Assembly: GCA_022818135.1 (NCBI GenBank)
Contig: JAFMSR010000017.1
Location: forward strand, 39,168,392-39,232,391
Direction: 5' to 3'
From: Saxidomus purpurata
Lineage: Eukaryota; Mollusca; Bivalvia; Venerida; Veneridae
Length of the DNA: 64,000 bases
The notes beneath the pieces were generated by a model. The model made no database searches, was not told the origin of the DNA, and saw only the letters and a program-made list of their open reading frames with translations. Both the position numbers and the translations under genes were made by a program. Positions within the stretch are counted from its first letter, which is position 1. Each line of letters starts with the position of its first letter. Shown here in pieces: positions 1 to 10,651 of the stretch.

Positions 1-79
1 CAGTTATGGGTATAAAAAGTTGGCAGTGGCAGCTTTTCTGTAAAAATACTGATTAGATGTTGTGTGTGTTCTATTGCAG

Positions 80-342
80 AAGAAGGAATTTTCCCACAAA
101 AGAAAACAGTTGCTATAGAAAGTCTTGGCGGCAGCGGAATAGAGGAAGATACAAGAAAAATGCTGATGAAGCTGAAACATGTGTGTATTTATTGTGGTAA
201 AGTTGAAGCTTCAAACGGCAAGCTGGAAATCCATATGCGAAAACACACAGGAGAGCAGCCATTCAGATGCAGTGTCTGCCCAAAAACCTTTGCAAATAAA
301 AGCAATAAGACGAAACATGAGAAGCTCATACATAACTGCTGA
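80..342 (+). CDS. Cassette 1: two-finger C2H2 terminal exon
   Basis: The exon starts after the acceptor TTCTATTGCAG (AG at 78-79) and is entered in phase 1 (split codon x|aa). It encodes 87 residues: a lead of about 35, finger 1 at about 36-56 (CIYC..HMRKH, helix -1/2/3/6 = S,G,K,I), the linker TGEQPF, and finger 2 at about 64-85 (CSVC..HEKLIH, helix N,S,N,K). It ends H-N-C-stop. Finger 1 has Glu-Ala where the usual aromatic core residue stands, and finger 2 has Lys in place of the helix Leu, so this is the most divergent pair. By family it is a DNA-binding module acting in the nucleus; the dimerisation or BTB part is not present here. The final codons run directly into a 33-bp minisatellite of nearly the same sequence. 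The nearest AATAAA seen is at 1520, which is far away. Terminal-exon status is inferred from the shared structure with the other cassettes. Confidence 0.82.
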
Positions 343-937
343 TATGTTATTAAGAAGTTGATATATAACTGCTGATATGTTGTTAAGAAGTTGATATATA
401 ACTGCTGATATGTTATTAAGAAGTTGATATATAACTGCTGATACGTTATTAAGAAGCTGATATGTAACTGCTGATATGTTGTTAAGAAGCCGATACAATA
501 ACTGCTGATACGTTATTAAGAAGCTGATATATAACTGCTGATATTTTATTAGAAGCTGATACATAACTGTTGATATGTTATTAAGAAGATGACACACAAC
601 TGCTGATATGTTATTAAGAAGATGATACACAAAGTTCTGCTGATATGTTATTAAGAAGCTGATACATAACTGCTGATATGTTATTAAGAAGATGATACAC
701 AACTGCTGATATGTTATTAAGAAGCTGATACATAACTTCTGATGTGTTATTAAGTAGCTGATATATAACTGCTGATATATTATGAAGAAGCTGATACATA
801 ACTGCTGATATGTTATTAAGAAGATGATGCACAAGTCTGCTGATATGTTATTAAGAAGCTGATACATAACTTCTGATGTGTTATTAAGTAGCTGATATAT
901 TACGAAGAAGCTGATACATAACTGCTGATGTGTTATT
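321..937. repeat. 33-bp minisatellite, about 18 units
   Basis: Units of 33 bp, with a core like ATAACTGCTGATATGTTATT, run head to tail with substitutions and small indels. The first partial unit is the coding end of cassette 1: its last residues and stop match the repeat consensus. Because 33 is a multiple of 3 the minus strand stays open and spells an 11-residue repeat, which is an artefact rather than a gene. Confidence 0.93.
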
Positions 938-2046
938 CTTAACACAACATTACTATAATTGAATTAGTGCAAGGCTGTTACAAATTTAGTGATTTTTATT
1001 GAAAAAATTATCATGATTATGGTCTTTGTTGTTTCACAAAGGAGGATATTAGTTCTCTTTGTAGTGATGTGTAATGTTGGTTTACTTTTGTTATCCATGT
1101 TCACAGTGTTTAGCAAGTCGAAATCCTGTAATTTGGCAAAAAAGATAGCTAAGAACAAAACATTAAGTTTCTTGCCAAACTATCACCTCAGTTTTCAAGA
1201 ATCTAGAATCACCAAAAGAATCGCTTTACACTGTTACACCGCTGCTTGCATCATAGGTTTTGGTGGGATCTTAAAGCTGCTTGCATCATAGGTGGAAAAG
1301 TAAAGTTATTCAAACTGCCTGAAATTAATGTATTTTAGAACAAATCATCAATTAAAATGGTTCCAGTACAAATATCTGTAAAGTATTTATGTATTTTTAG
1401 AATTGTATGCTACCAAATTATATAGCATTGCAAACACTTGAAATCCCATAAATAGACATATAGTGGATATAGATTATCGTGGAGGGGTACTGTCAAACCA
1501 AACGTTTTTAATAGATTTTAATAAATGTAAATGTTGATTTTCACTTGTTGTTGATTCTTGTTTTTGGAAAAATTAAACAATTTTCTCCAGAAATTGTGAA
1601 GAGTTGCTTTACACGTGCTGATTGCAGTCCCCAAGAAATCAAGAAGAATAAGTGTCATTTGAAAATTAAGGGTTTCACAGTGTGTAAGGCTACAGTAGGG
1701 TTCAGACCTGCTTTGATATAAATTTGACCTCACCAGTTAAGTATCCTGAAATCAAAACAAGTTTCTGTGTGTTATCATAAATGATATGTAGTATTCATAA
1801 ATGATGTGGTGTTATCATAAATGATGTGTTATCATAAATGATGTGGTCATTTACATTCTTGCTATTGGCAACCTAAGGCATTTAATTTTTTTGTGTCATT
1901 TCAAAAATTTCCGGACTTGATATTGAATGTATAGAATTTAGGTAAGGCAGATCAAATATTTGTAAACTGTCCATATTATTTCCTCACATGATTATATCAT
2001 TTATGTGTCTGCTCACCTGAGACGTCCTTTAAGTATGTTCTACTGA
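938..2046. other. Non-coding interval with repeat fragments
   Basis: No gene seen. 1241-1293 holds a doubled GCTGCTTGCATCATAGGT. 1269-1500 is a diverged copy of the GCTGCTCGCTCTCAG inverted-repeat element found at 12651. 1769-1847 is a short tandem of about 18-20 bp containing the palindrome ATCATaaATGAT. AATAAA at 1520 is a possible distant polyadenylation signal for cassette 1. Confidence 0.6.
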
Positions 2047-2503
2047 AGTTAGGCAATTAAAGTCTAATTGATAGTTTCTTACAGAGTTAGAGACAGTGCA
2101 AGTCTTACCTGCAGTTGGGCAATTAAAGTGTAATGGAGAGTTTCTTACAGAGGTAGAGACAGTGCAAGTCTTTCCTGCAGTCGGGCAATTAAAGACTCAT
2201 TGAGGTTTCTTACAGTTAGGAGACATGCAAGTCTTCCGCAGTTAGGCAATTAAAAGTCTAATTGAGAGTTCACAGAGTAGAGACAGGCAAGTCTTACCTG
2301 CAGTTAGGCAATTAAAGTCTAATGGAGAGTTTCTTTCTGAGTTAAGAGACAGTGCAAGTCTTACATGCAGTTAGGCAATAAAAGTCTAAGTGAGAGGTTT
2401 TTTTTTACAGAGTTAAAGACAGTGCAAGTCTTACCTGCAGTTAGGCATTTTAAATCTAATTTAAAGTTTCTTACAGAGGTAGAGACAGTGCAAGTCTTAC
2501 CTG
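2047..2503. repeat. About 66-bp tandem repeat, 7 units
   Basis: Seven imperfect units begin AGTTAGGCAATTAAAGTCTA and end GACAGTGCAAGTCTTACCTGC. Each unit contains TTTCTTACAG followed by AG(G/T)TAGAG, which looks like a weak splice acceptor next to a donor-like GGTAGA. The array ends about 75 bp before the true acceptor of cassette 2. Confidence 0.9.
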
Positions 2504-2576
2504 AATTGTAACGGTTACATTCAATCAAGATTTTGTACTTTCGTACTAAAGTAACACTTCTGCATTTCTCTTCCAG

Positions 2577-2821
2577 GTCCGAGCTTGCATTTCGATACCT
2601 CAGATGGGCAGTTGAAGTCATTTTGCCCAATCTGTCAAAAGTATTTTAAGAACAACTGGTCGTTAAATCGCCACCAGAGGATCGTACATGAAGGGGATAA
2701 ACCATTTACATGCCAGTATTGCTTCAAGACCTTCTCCACGAAAGGCAATTTGAAGACACATGTTATTATTCACTTACGTGGTGATCTATCACAATATTTG
2801 GACCAAGGGATACAAAAGTAA
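2577..2821 (+). CDS. Cassette 2: two-finger C2H2 terminal exon
   Basis: The acceptor is CTCTTCCAG (AG 2575-2576), entered in phase 1 (x|gt). It encodes 81 residues. Finger 1 is CPIC..HQRIVH (C-x2-C-x12-H-x4-H; helix N,W,S,R), the linker is EGDKPF rather than TGEKPF, and finger 2 is CQYC..HVIIH (helix T,G,N,T). About 16 residues follow before the TAA. Finger 1 shows the N-W-S-L helix start that recurs in most cassettes of this window. AATAAA at 3462 is the nearest candidate polyadenylation signal. Role inferred: the DNA-binding end of one isoform of a shared zinc-finger transcription factor. Confidence 0.9.
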
Positions 2822-4439
2822 CATAACCATAGACTATGTCTTTATTTGACACTCGTTTTGGATCTAGATGTGATCTGTTGCAATCAAGATGTCTTCGTGT
2901 GATCTGTGAGGATTGAGATATCTTCCTGTAATCGGTTGCTAGCAAACTTCTTGTCAGGAAATAGAAATTCTGAAACAAAAGTTTAGTTGAACTGAAACAA
3001 ATACAATGTATGTATTTTTGTGACATTTTCCTCTGTCAGTTCTAACTATCACAGTTTCAAAACTTAGCTTTTTATACCGAACACAAAGTGTAAGGGGGGG
3101 ATATATTTGATTCAGCTTGTCTGTCTGTCCGTCGGAACCTCTTGGACACTAAATCTCCCGAACCCCTGGTCAGAATTTAATGATTCTTCACAGTAGTGAG
3201 AAGTACCATTCTTAGTAAACTGTTGTGCATGGGTCACTAATTCGGTCATTAGGTCACAGGGGCTCAAGATAATGATAAATTTGTGGATGCTTAATCTCTA
3301 AAACTGCATGTCAGAATTTGATGATAAGTACCATGATTGGTTCAGCATGGTCCAATAATATAAGCATCAAATGTTACATAAATTTTATAAGTTCAAGGAG
3401 AGTGGGGGTGGGAGGTATTCTTCATCTGGAAGGCTGACATAAGTATGTCGTCATAGTTTACAATAAAATAATTCAAATTTTATTGCTTCTTAGATTTTCT
3501 GCTGTACTGAGAAAAAATGTTTGGAAATATTTTCTACTAAAATGAATAAAAAGATATTCACTTTCAGTACTTTGTTTAATTCTTTCGAAATATTTTAACA
3601 GAACTGGAAGCCAAGGACAGTGAACTGATGTCTTAGTTTGTTATGAGTGCCGATTAAAAATATAAACATGTAGTACAACAAGGATTCTGTTGCTGATGTC
3701 AAAGTAGCAGTTAAAATTTAATGGTGTCTTTGGTTGCGCTATGTATAACACTCTTGTTCATTATGAAAAAATAACACTCTTATTTGTGGTCAACTTGGGT
3801 TGATGCATCCAGCATTTAAACATGAAAAATTCTAGAAAGGTTAAAACCTTATAAACTGCATCTGAAGGGGGAATACAGGATTCTTTAAGTTGGTTTTGGT
3901 CTGACAGTCATTGTTCAGAATCTTTGTGGTATGAAACTACTGCTTTTCCCATAGTTTAAGAAACACAATGAAACTTGGTACATGTGATCGCTGTGAAGTG
4001 TTAATGTTGAGGCTTCAGTGCAACCCAAGTAAGAATATGGACGGACCTTTGATTGAGACAGTGCTGTCCACTTTTCCAGCAGTTGTAGCTGCACGATTCA
4101 CTGATGATTCTGAAACTTACGTTTGTGTAATTAAGAGTCTTGTCATAGTAACACATTTTCCCAACTGTGAAACTTCTGTCACTAGAAATCATTTCCCATT
4201 CACATAGTTGAATACTTCCTTTGTGTTGTTGTATGATTTGAAAGATAATCACGTCTTGTAAACCATCTGTTACAAATTGTATGTTGATAAGGTTTCTCTC
4301 TTTGAATTCTCATATCTTTGTTTTTTTGTTTCTTTGTTTTTTGAATTCACACATCATACATTTGTTTCAGAAGTGTTTGTGACATATCGTGCAAGCTGGA
4401 AGTGAACTCTGACATTTCAGCTTAAAGGAAATACAAACA
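2822..4439. other. Non-coding interval; dispersed repeat at about 3090-3440
   Basis: No gene seen. 3090-3440 resembles a dispersed molluscan repeat (CTGTCTGTCCGTCGG, then GGTCACAGGGG and repeated 'AGAATTTGATGAT' phrases). AATAAA at 3462 may serve cassette 2. The remainder is AT-rich with no recognisable structure. Confidence 0.5.
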
Positions 4440-4833
4440 TATCTGTAAAATCAAATCAGTTAAACATCAAGCCAAAGATTGCAAAAAAAATGTGTTTTAG
4501 ATAGGTGTGTTTGCTTTAAGAGTGGCTGTTTGAGATAGAGAATAGCAGGCCACCTTCCAAGGTTTACAGGGAGAAATTATTTTTAAAAAAAATGGTGACA
4601 CCAGTAGTTCTATCTCGTGTTCAGAATAGTTGAAGTACTATTTTATGAAGAACTGAGACTTTGCTTCTGTTTTTCCAAAAAAAAGAAATTGTTGCATAAT
4701 CATGCAGATGGATCTAGCCACGGTTTGAGTGACATGTTTAGATGTTATAAAGTGGTAGCTAGTTGAGAAGGAATCATATAGCCTGAAAATGTTTCGACAA
4801 GTATTCATTATTTATGATCTAATTTTATTTCAG
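4440..4833 (+). repeat. About 390-bp dispersed repeat, copy 1, reaching the cassette 3 acceptor
   Basis: This stretch matches the reverse complement of 15356-15745, for example GAGAAGGAATCATATAGCC here against GGCTATATGATTCCTTCTC there. The similarity runs to TCTAATTTTATTTCAGATCA, so the acceptor tract of cassette 3 lies inside or at the edge of the repeat. Superfamily not recognised. Confidence 0.7.
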
Positions 4834-5069
4834 ATCAGTTACCTGAAGTGTATTATCCACAGATAGGGGACAGATGCCAGGATGATGATGTAGAAAGAAG
4901 ATATAAATGTCCTATCTGCAACAAGGGTTTCAGTCTGAAGCCAAACATGACAAGGCATATCAGGATCATACATCAGGGCAAAAAGCCATTCCAGTGCAGT
5001 GTTTGTGAAAAGACATTTTCAACAAAAGCAAACTTGAAGAGTCATTATTTGGTGCATTTGAAAATATGA
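4834..5069 (+). CDS. Cassette 3: two-finger C2H2 terminal exon
   Basis: The acceptor is AATTTTATTTCAG (AG 4832-4833), phase 1 (x|at). It encodes 78 residues with no ATG before the fingers, so it cannot be an independent gene as it stands. An acidic lead (QDDDVERR) precedes finger 1 (CPIC..HIRIIH, x4 between histidines; helix L,P,N,R), then the linker QGKKPF and finger 2 (CSVC..HYLVH; helix T,A,N,S). It ends HLKI-stop. With cassettes 2 and 5 it forms a group with H-x4-H in finger 1 and non-canonical linkers. AATAAA at 5886-5891 is a plausible polyadenylation signal. Confidence 0.9.
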
Positions 5070-6887
5070 CACCATGACAGAGCAGTGTAAAATCATGCAC
5101 AGTGTTTCTATTTTATGTTAAACAAGGAAAAGGCACCATTACATTTTTAGTATTATGGAATTATAGTGAAATAATTTTTTTCAGTATAAAACAGTTCATT
5201 TTTATCGCTCTTGGCAAAAGTGTTACCTTTATATATTTCAACATTTGAGCTGAACTATTAACGTACTTTAAATGTCTTGGCATCCTGCCTTTCTGACTGT
5301 ATGTATATTAGGACTTTATCGTTGGTACCGGTTTCCCATATGACCAACGCCCCCAGAAGAGGTTAGTTATTTTAGGTTTCGGAGGATAGTGCAAGATCTT
5401 TTCTGACTGCTGAAGGATGGGCCCTAAATGTGTCTTGGTGTGTATATTTGTCGGACTCCTGTTGGTGATGTTCTCTGTATTGTATAGGAATGCCTCTACC
5501 TTTGTTCTTTTAGTCATCAGATTATGAGCAAACTTTGTTTATCTTGGTCTCCTGATTGCTTAAAAAAATGCAACAGGAAAGATTTTTGTCTTGCCATGCT
5601 TAATTTTTAAAATGGACTTCATATTTTACACCCCATGGTGACCAAAATATAAACAAGAAAGCAGAATACTAGACTTCATGTGGAATTGAAATTGGATGTA
5701 TTATGCATATGTAATATTGGCCCAGTGAGGCAACTTTCCTACAAGCAATTGGTAGGCATGGTTATGTGACAGGACAGGGAAACTTGACTCACAAATGTTT
5801 AGTCAAGATGATTTTTAAAGCATTTTTGTATTATTTCATTGTTTACTTAACAACATTAGCATACAAACAGTATTTGTAGGACAGAAATAAAAGCTTCGGA
5901 CTTTCTGGGTTTGTTTTGCTAATTTTTCACCAGCCATTGCTTTCTTTTAAGAGGATATTATTAAGGTTTAAATTATTTCATAGTAGACAAAAATGATTTT
6001 CTGGAAACAGTGATCAAGATTTCAAAGTGTTACTTTACTTAAACCAAAATTCAGATTATACTGATAAAGGATGTTTTCCTGCAAAAATCGGTATTTGAAA
6101 ATATGATGTAGTCCTTTACCTCCCTGTTTGAACTCTGGTCCTTCTCAGAAAGAGTGCATGTAGATTACTATTGTCAACTGAACCGACTAATGCCATTGCA
6201 ATATCGGGTGAAAAGCATAAACATATTTTAAGTGACTTACTGCATGTAGTATTATTGTTTTACCGATTTCAGTTCAAAGGTCGATTACTAAGACCAAATC
6301 GAATTTTCTTTTAAAACCTGAAATTCTCAGAAGGAAAAATATGACATATTGCATTGAATGTGACCATAATTATTGTGTTGAAAAAAAGAATTAATAAATT
6401 ATATTTTGCCTGTTCAAAAATGAAAGTAGGTTTCCCAGTTATCAAATATCTTTGTAATTTTCAAGAAGTCTCCCTGAAAGAGGCTGTAAATAGGTTGTAC
6501 ATGAATAAGCATGCCTATTTTGAATTATAGTTGAAAGAACTTTACTGCCAATGATGTGCAACGTATATATCTGACTGTTTACAACATGCAATAAAGCTAA
6601 AGTAGGACAAAAAGACCACCCAGGTCAATCTAAGGAAATCCAAAAACATGGAAACACTCCACGGCTATTGAAAAGTTTTAGAAGCCAGTTTCAAACTAAT
6701 TCCCAGTTACAATTTCAGGTTTAAAAGAAAATTTGATTAGGTCTTGGTAATGGACCTTTAGAGGGAAGTCCTTTTCAACAGAGATTTGTCTAGAGATATT
6801 GTACGTTTTAATCCGTTTTAAGGTTAACCATAGGTTTTAATAGTTACTGCCAAAAACAATGTCAACATTTTTCACACCTCATTGCAG
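5070..6887. other. Non-coding interval
   Basis: 3' flank of cassette 3 and lead-in to cassette 4. Apart from AATAAA at 5886-5891 I see no gene, RNA or clear repeat. The section just before cassette 4 ends in the acceptor tract TTTTTCACACCTCATTGCAG. Confidence 0.5.
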
Positions 6888-7594
6888 ATTATTGGAACGT
6901 GGATACTGACTTTAAACCGGAGAGAAGCCTATTGACGGAGCCGTCAGATGCATCATTCATGGATGAATCTGTCAAGATTGAAGTTGAGACCATAGAAGAC
7001 AGATTTGAGTGTAATATTTGTCGCAGAACTTACGTATCGGAGAGTAACTTGAAATGTCATATTAAGACGCATGACAGCAAGTACCAGTTCACATGTTGGA
7101 AATGCCCGGATTTCTTCGAGACCAAAGCGAAGCTTGAGGAACACAAGAGAATCCACGAAAAGAAATTCCCGTGTATGAAATGTGGAAAACAATTTTTAAC
7201 GAAGGGTAACCGTGACAATCACGTAATGCTGTCACACAGCGGAAGTGATCAGATCAATCTACTTGTTTGTCCAGTCGAAAAGTGCGGGAAAAAGTTTACC
7301 ATCATGCCAAGGTACCAAGACCACATGAGTAAACATGCTGGATTGAAGCCATATGGTTGCTGTAATTGTGGGAAGAAATTTTGGAGTAGATACACTAAGA
7401 GAGATCATGAAATGATTTGCAGTGGTCAGATAACTATAGCCTGTGATATTTGTAATGTGGCGTTTGGAGACAGGGCGGCACTAAAGAAGCACACAGATGC
7501 CCAGCATAAGAAACTCATTCATACATGTTCAGATTGTGGGAAAAAGTACAACTATCAAACTTCTTTGAGTAGGCATAGAAAGTTAAATCATTAG
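6888..7594 (+). CDS. Cassette 4: seven-finger C2H2 terminal exon
   Basis: The acceptor is CACCTCATTGCAG (AG 6886-6887), phase 1 (x|at), the same as the two-finger cassettes. It encodes 235 residues: an acidic lead of about 40, then seven fingers starting CNIC, CWKC, CMKC, CPVEKC, CCNC, CDIC and CSDC. Finger 4 has C-x4-C. Finger 5 ends H-x3-C (HEMIC), a C2HC form. Fingers 3, 6 and 7 have H-x4-H. The protein stops directly after the last histidine (HRKLNH-stop). Linkers are mostly non-TGEKP. This is the only single-exon cassette with more than two fingers. It may specify a much longer DNA site than its neighbours, or bind RNA or protein. AATAAA at 8369-8374 is a candidate polyadenylation signal. 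Confidence 0.9.
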
Positions 7595-9821
7595 CGAAAA
7601 TAGCTGCAATTCTTCTACTGTTTGAAAGCCATACTGAATTTTTGTTGACAGATGCTTAAAACGATATGAATTCTTTGAAAACATGTAGGTAATAAGTTTA
7701 TTAGTTTCTTGGCGTGTTCCGTCCTGAGGACTTTTGGCGGGAACGAGGCTCTGCCGGTTCCCGAAACAGTTCCGTGACGGATATTTCGATCTGAACGATA
7801 TCTCATGGAAAAACTTTTCTGCATACCGTCTGGCACTTTGAAAAGATTTTAAAAACAAACTTACGAAATGAGCTTTGATATAAAAACAAACATTCTTTAG
7901 ATGTTGTTGGGAAAGTGACGTCACAATGTTGATAATGTGGCGTCACATTGTTTTACGTACGTCACGTGCCGTAGTGCTACAGGGGGGTAAGTGGTTTTCC
8001 AGCACTGGTAAAAACTGCAGATATCCCCATCTGGTATGCAAGAAACACTAAGATATTTCTGTTGATTACAAAAAGAAATGAAAATTTACCCCCAAAATAT
8101 GGCGGGAATTTCAATGATTGAAAAGGATTGTGGAAAATAAAAAGGTCGTCACAGACCTATACTCCAGAAGAATGAAGATGGAATTTAATTGAAACTTTAG
8201 TTAATATGCCATTAACATTGGTGTTTGCGAACTTGTAAGTATCAGCCATGTTGCATTTGTTTGCAAAGGTCCAGCAATTTTTGTATTCCATTTATTATTT
8301 TCTCTATCTTTTTTTACATAAATCTTTGTAGATGTTAATAATTTTTTATGTTTGTATAATTAAGGAAAAATAAAAGATACGGACTTGTTGGGAACCGCAT
8401 TTTGAGAAAATGTTAGCTTCTGACAGAAACATTAATAAAACAGTTCCTTATTGTAAGATGTAATATAATTAAAACTAATATTATGTAATTAGAGTTTTAG
8501 TTTGATCTTATTTCAGATACTCTGTATGTTATTATTTGTAGTAGTTAAAAGTTGGTTAATTCTAGATTAAGAGTGTAAATATTCTTATCCGAATTAATTT
8601 AACATCGAATTTGGGTACTATGTACATAATATCTTTATGAAGTTAACTAGGTACCATGACTATAAGGTGGTTTCACCCTTGTTTGTTTGTCCATTTTCAA
8701 ACACAATTGTTCAGAATGGAAGTTGAAATAAACATTGCGCCTCTTTCCCCCGGCGGGTTTAAAACAATTCCGGGGGCCAGGTGTCAATAAGGTTTTTACA
8801 GGCGATCTCCAATAACTTGTAAATCGTGTGAATTAAAATTTGTTTGCACATCTTTGGTAGTTTTACCTAAACTTTTATCTTCAAGTACAATGTTATAGTT
8901 TGTGCATGTCAGTGGAACCTGTATGTATACCAGTATTAATTCCTACGAGTAGGATTTCATTGTTTACGGGGGGGGGAGGTAGGGGTTTTGGGTTATTTTA
9001 TACGACGCAAATGTAGACTCAGCTGAGAATGAAGGTTCTCAAAGATGAGCTGTTTCTCAGGATGATGAACTTGCAATTCGAAAATCCGAAGTCAATTAGA
9101 CAAAAGGATCGTGTTAAATCAAATTTTTACAAGTAGTTACTATTAGTAAATGTTTTATTGTACATAATATCTTCCGTAACATGACTAAAACACGATTGTT
9201 CAGAATGGAATGAAATAAAAATTTGAATGATGAAAAATTCTTTGCAATACTTGTATTTTTTGTTCAAATATGATATTCCTGGCCTTGTTTATGGGGTCTC
9301 TTTATAGTCAGCAGAATTTGAGACATCTTCGGACAATTTCTAGAGGCGTCATTTAACAAATTGCTGTATACATGTAGATTTATGAATTTTTGGACAATTT
9401 GCCACTGTTGAAGGTGCATATCAGAATTTGCTTGTTAAACTGTTGATTACGTACTGTTAATTTGGACAAATTTTGATGATGTAGAAAAATAACACCTTTA
9501 AGGTATAGGGGTGGTATGATAGTCCATAATTAATATGGTATGATATGAGGGAAAGATTTTATTAGAATGTAAAAATGTGTATCAAATATGTTCAAAATGT
9601 GCACAACGTAAAGTTACTGTGTGAAAATGAGTGGGTTTTCTGTTTAAATTTGAGAACAGTTCATATATTTGTCAGTCAGTGTTTTATGCCCTTGCAATTT
9701 TCGAAGGATATGGAAGCGGCCTTTAGTTTGATTATTTCTATTGTGACTCTAGTTAGAAACATGTCTGACACATATGTTACAATTCACAGAACTTGACATT
9801 TAAAAATATTAAGTTACATAC
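7595..9821. other. Non-coding interval with a CRE-like cluster
   Basis: No gene seen. 7916-7923 is TGACGTCA, followed by GGCGTCACATTG and TACGTCACGTG within about 50 bp. 8747-8777 holds a short hairpin (CCCCCGG..CCGGGGG). 8690-8730 and 9180-9225 share a diverged duplicated phrase (GTTCAGAATGGAA). AATAAA at 8369 may end cassette 4 transcripts. Confidence 0.45.
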
Positions 9822-10200
9822 CCTAATTAAAGTGGCACTCCCTACATCTAGCCTATTATATTTAAGTGTTCAATGAATGAAAAGGATACTTAAATACAAT
9901 TTTAAAGAAGAACCTATTGCAAAAAATATCTAGTTTTACCACAATTGATCAATATAGATGCCTTCTGTAGTAAATCGCATCCACCTGTTAATTGTACAAC
10001 AATGACACTACATAGACTATTGAATGGTTTACAGTACTGCAGCATATCTTAAACTGCTGATTTTATCGATAATAACTGAGAATGCTTAGCTGAAACTTTT
10101 AGGTTAAGTTAATGATAATACTTCCAAAGATTGTATTATTTATGTTTTGGAGGTTATTTAGTTTGACATCAGTTATAGGGTATGTCCCTTTAACTATACT
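9822..10200 (+). mobile_element. MITE-like element, copy 1 (about 380 bp)
   Basis: This segment is the reverse complement of 28040-28406, with shared stretches such as TATTGAATGGTTTACAGTA and CTGATTTTATCGATAAT. Its ends are short inverted repeats, TTAAAGTGGCACTCCCTA at the left and the complement of GTTAAAGGGACATACCCT at the right. No coding capacity. It ends about 120 bp before the cassette 5 acceptor. Confidence 0.7.
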
Positions 10201-10319
10201 GCCCATGTTGTTATGATCTGGATGTAAAATTGAAAGGATGGGACTACTCTTAATTAACTTCTTAAAATCACAGAACAGTTGTTTTTATCATTTAAACTGT
10301 GCATTTGTTTTTGTTGCAG

Positions 10320-10537
10320 ACACGGACACCAGTATTACCTACAGTGAGGAACTTCAGACATACATCTGCAGCATCTGCAACAAGCATGTTAAAAGAAAAC
10401 ACGACATCCAACGGCATGTGAGAATAGTTCACTATGCAAGTCGGCCATTTTCCTGTGAGATATGCGGGAAGTCTTACTCCACTAAGAGCAATATGAGAAG
10501 TCATATGCTGATACATTTGAAATCGGATCATTGGTAG
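10320..10537 (+). CDS. Cassette 5: two-finger C2H2 terminal exon
   Basis: The acceptor is TTTGTTTTTGTTGCAG (AG 10318-10319), phase 1 (x|ac). It encodes 72 residues. Finger 1 is CSIC..HVRIVH (x4; helix R,H,D,R), the linker YASRPF, and finger 2 CEIC..HMLIH (helix T,S,N,S). It ends LKSDHW-stop. Finger 1 has Val at the position of the usual core Phe. No ATG lies between the acceptor and finger 1. A 78-bp hairpin element begins only about 35 bp after the stop, inside the presumed 3' untranslated region. AATAAA is at 11309. Confidence 0.9.
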
Positions 10538-10572
10538 AACGGCTTTCGGCCACAAGAGAAAAACAGAATATT

Positions 10573-10651
10573 CGAGGGTTGACCGCAAATTTGTTGTATG
10601 TACCTTCTTTATTTCAAAGAAGTTAACACAGTTTTGCCGTCAACCCTTGAG
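10573..10651. repeat. Small foldback element, copy 1 (about 78 bp)
   Basis: The sequence is a near-palindrome with arms TTCGAGGGTTGACCGCAAA and GTTTTGCCGTCAACCCTTGA and a CTTCTTTATTTC centre. A second copy lies at 21430-21508. It is too short to code and is best read as a tiny foldback or MITE family. Confidence 0.75.

Noticed and set aside
211..945. 244-residue minus-strand open frame with an 11-residue repeat ([14 protein letters not shown])
   Set aside because: It is the translation of a 33-bp minisatellite whose period is divisible by three; stops are absent only because the unit lacks them on that strand.
2047..2503. Regularly spaced repeats suggesting a CRISPR array
   Set aside because: The units are contiguous 66-bp tandem copies with no unique spacers, and the genome is eukaryotic.
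3968..4207. 79-residue plus-strand open frame (MKLGTCDRCEVLML..)
   Set aside because: It has no finger or other motif, no acceptor in the array phase was found, and an opposite-strand frame of equal length overlaps it. I treat it as chance.
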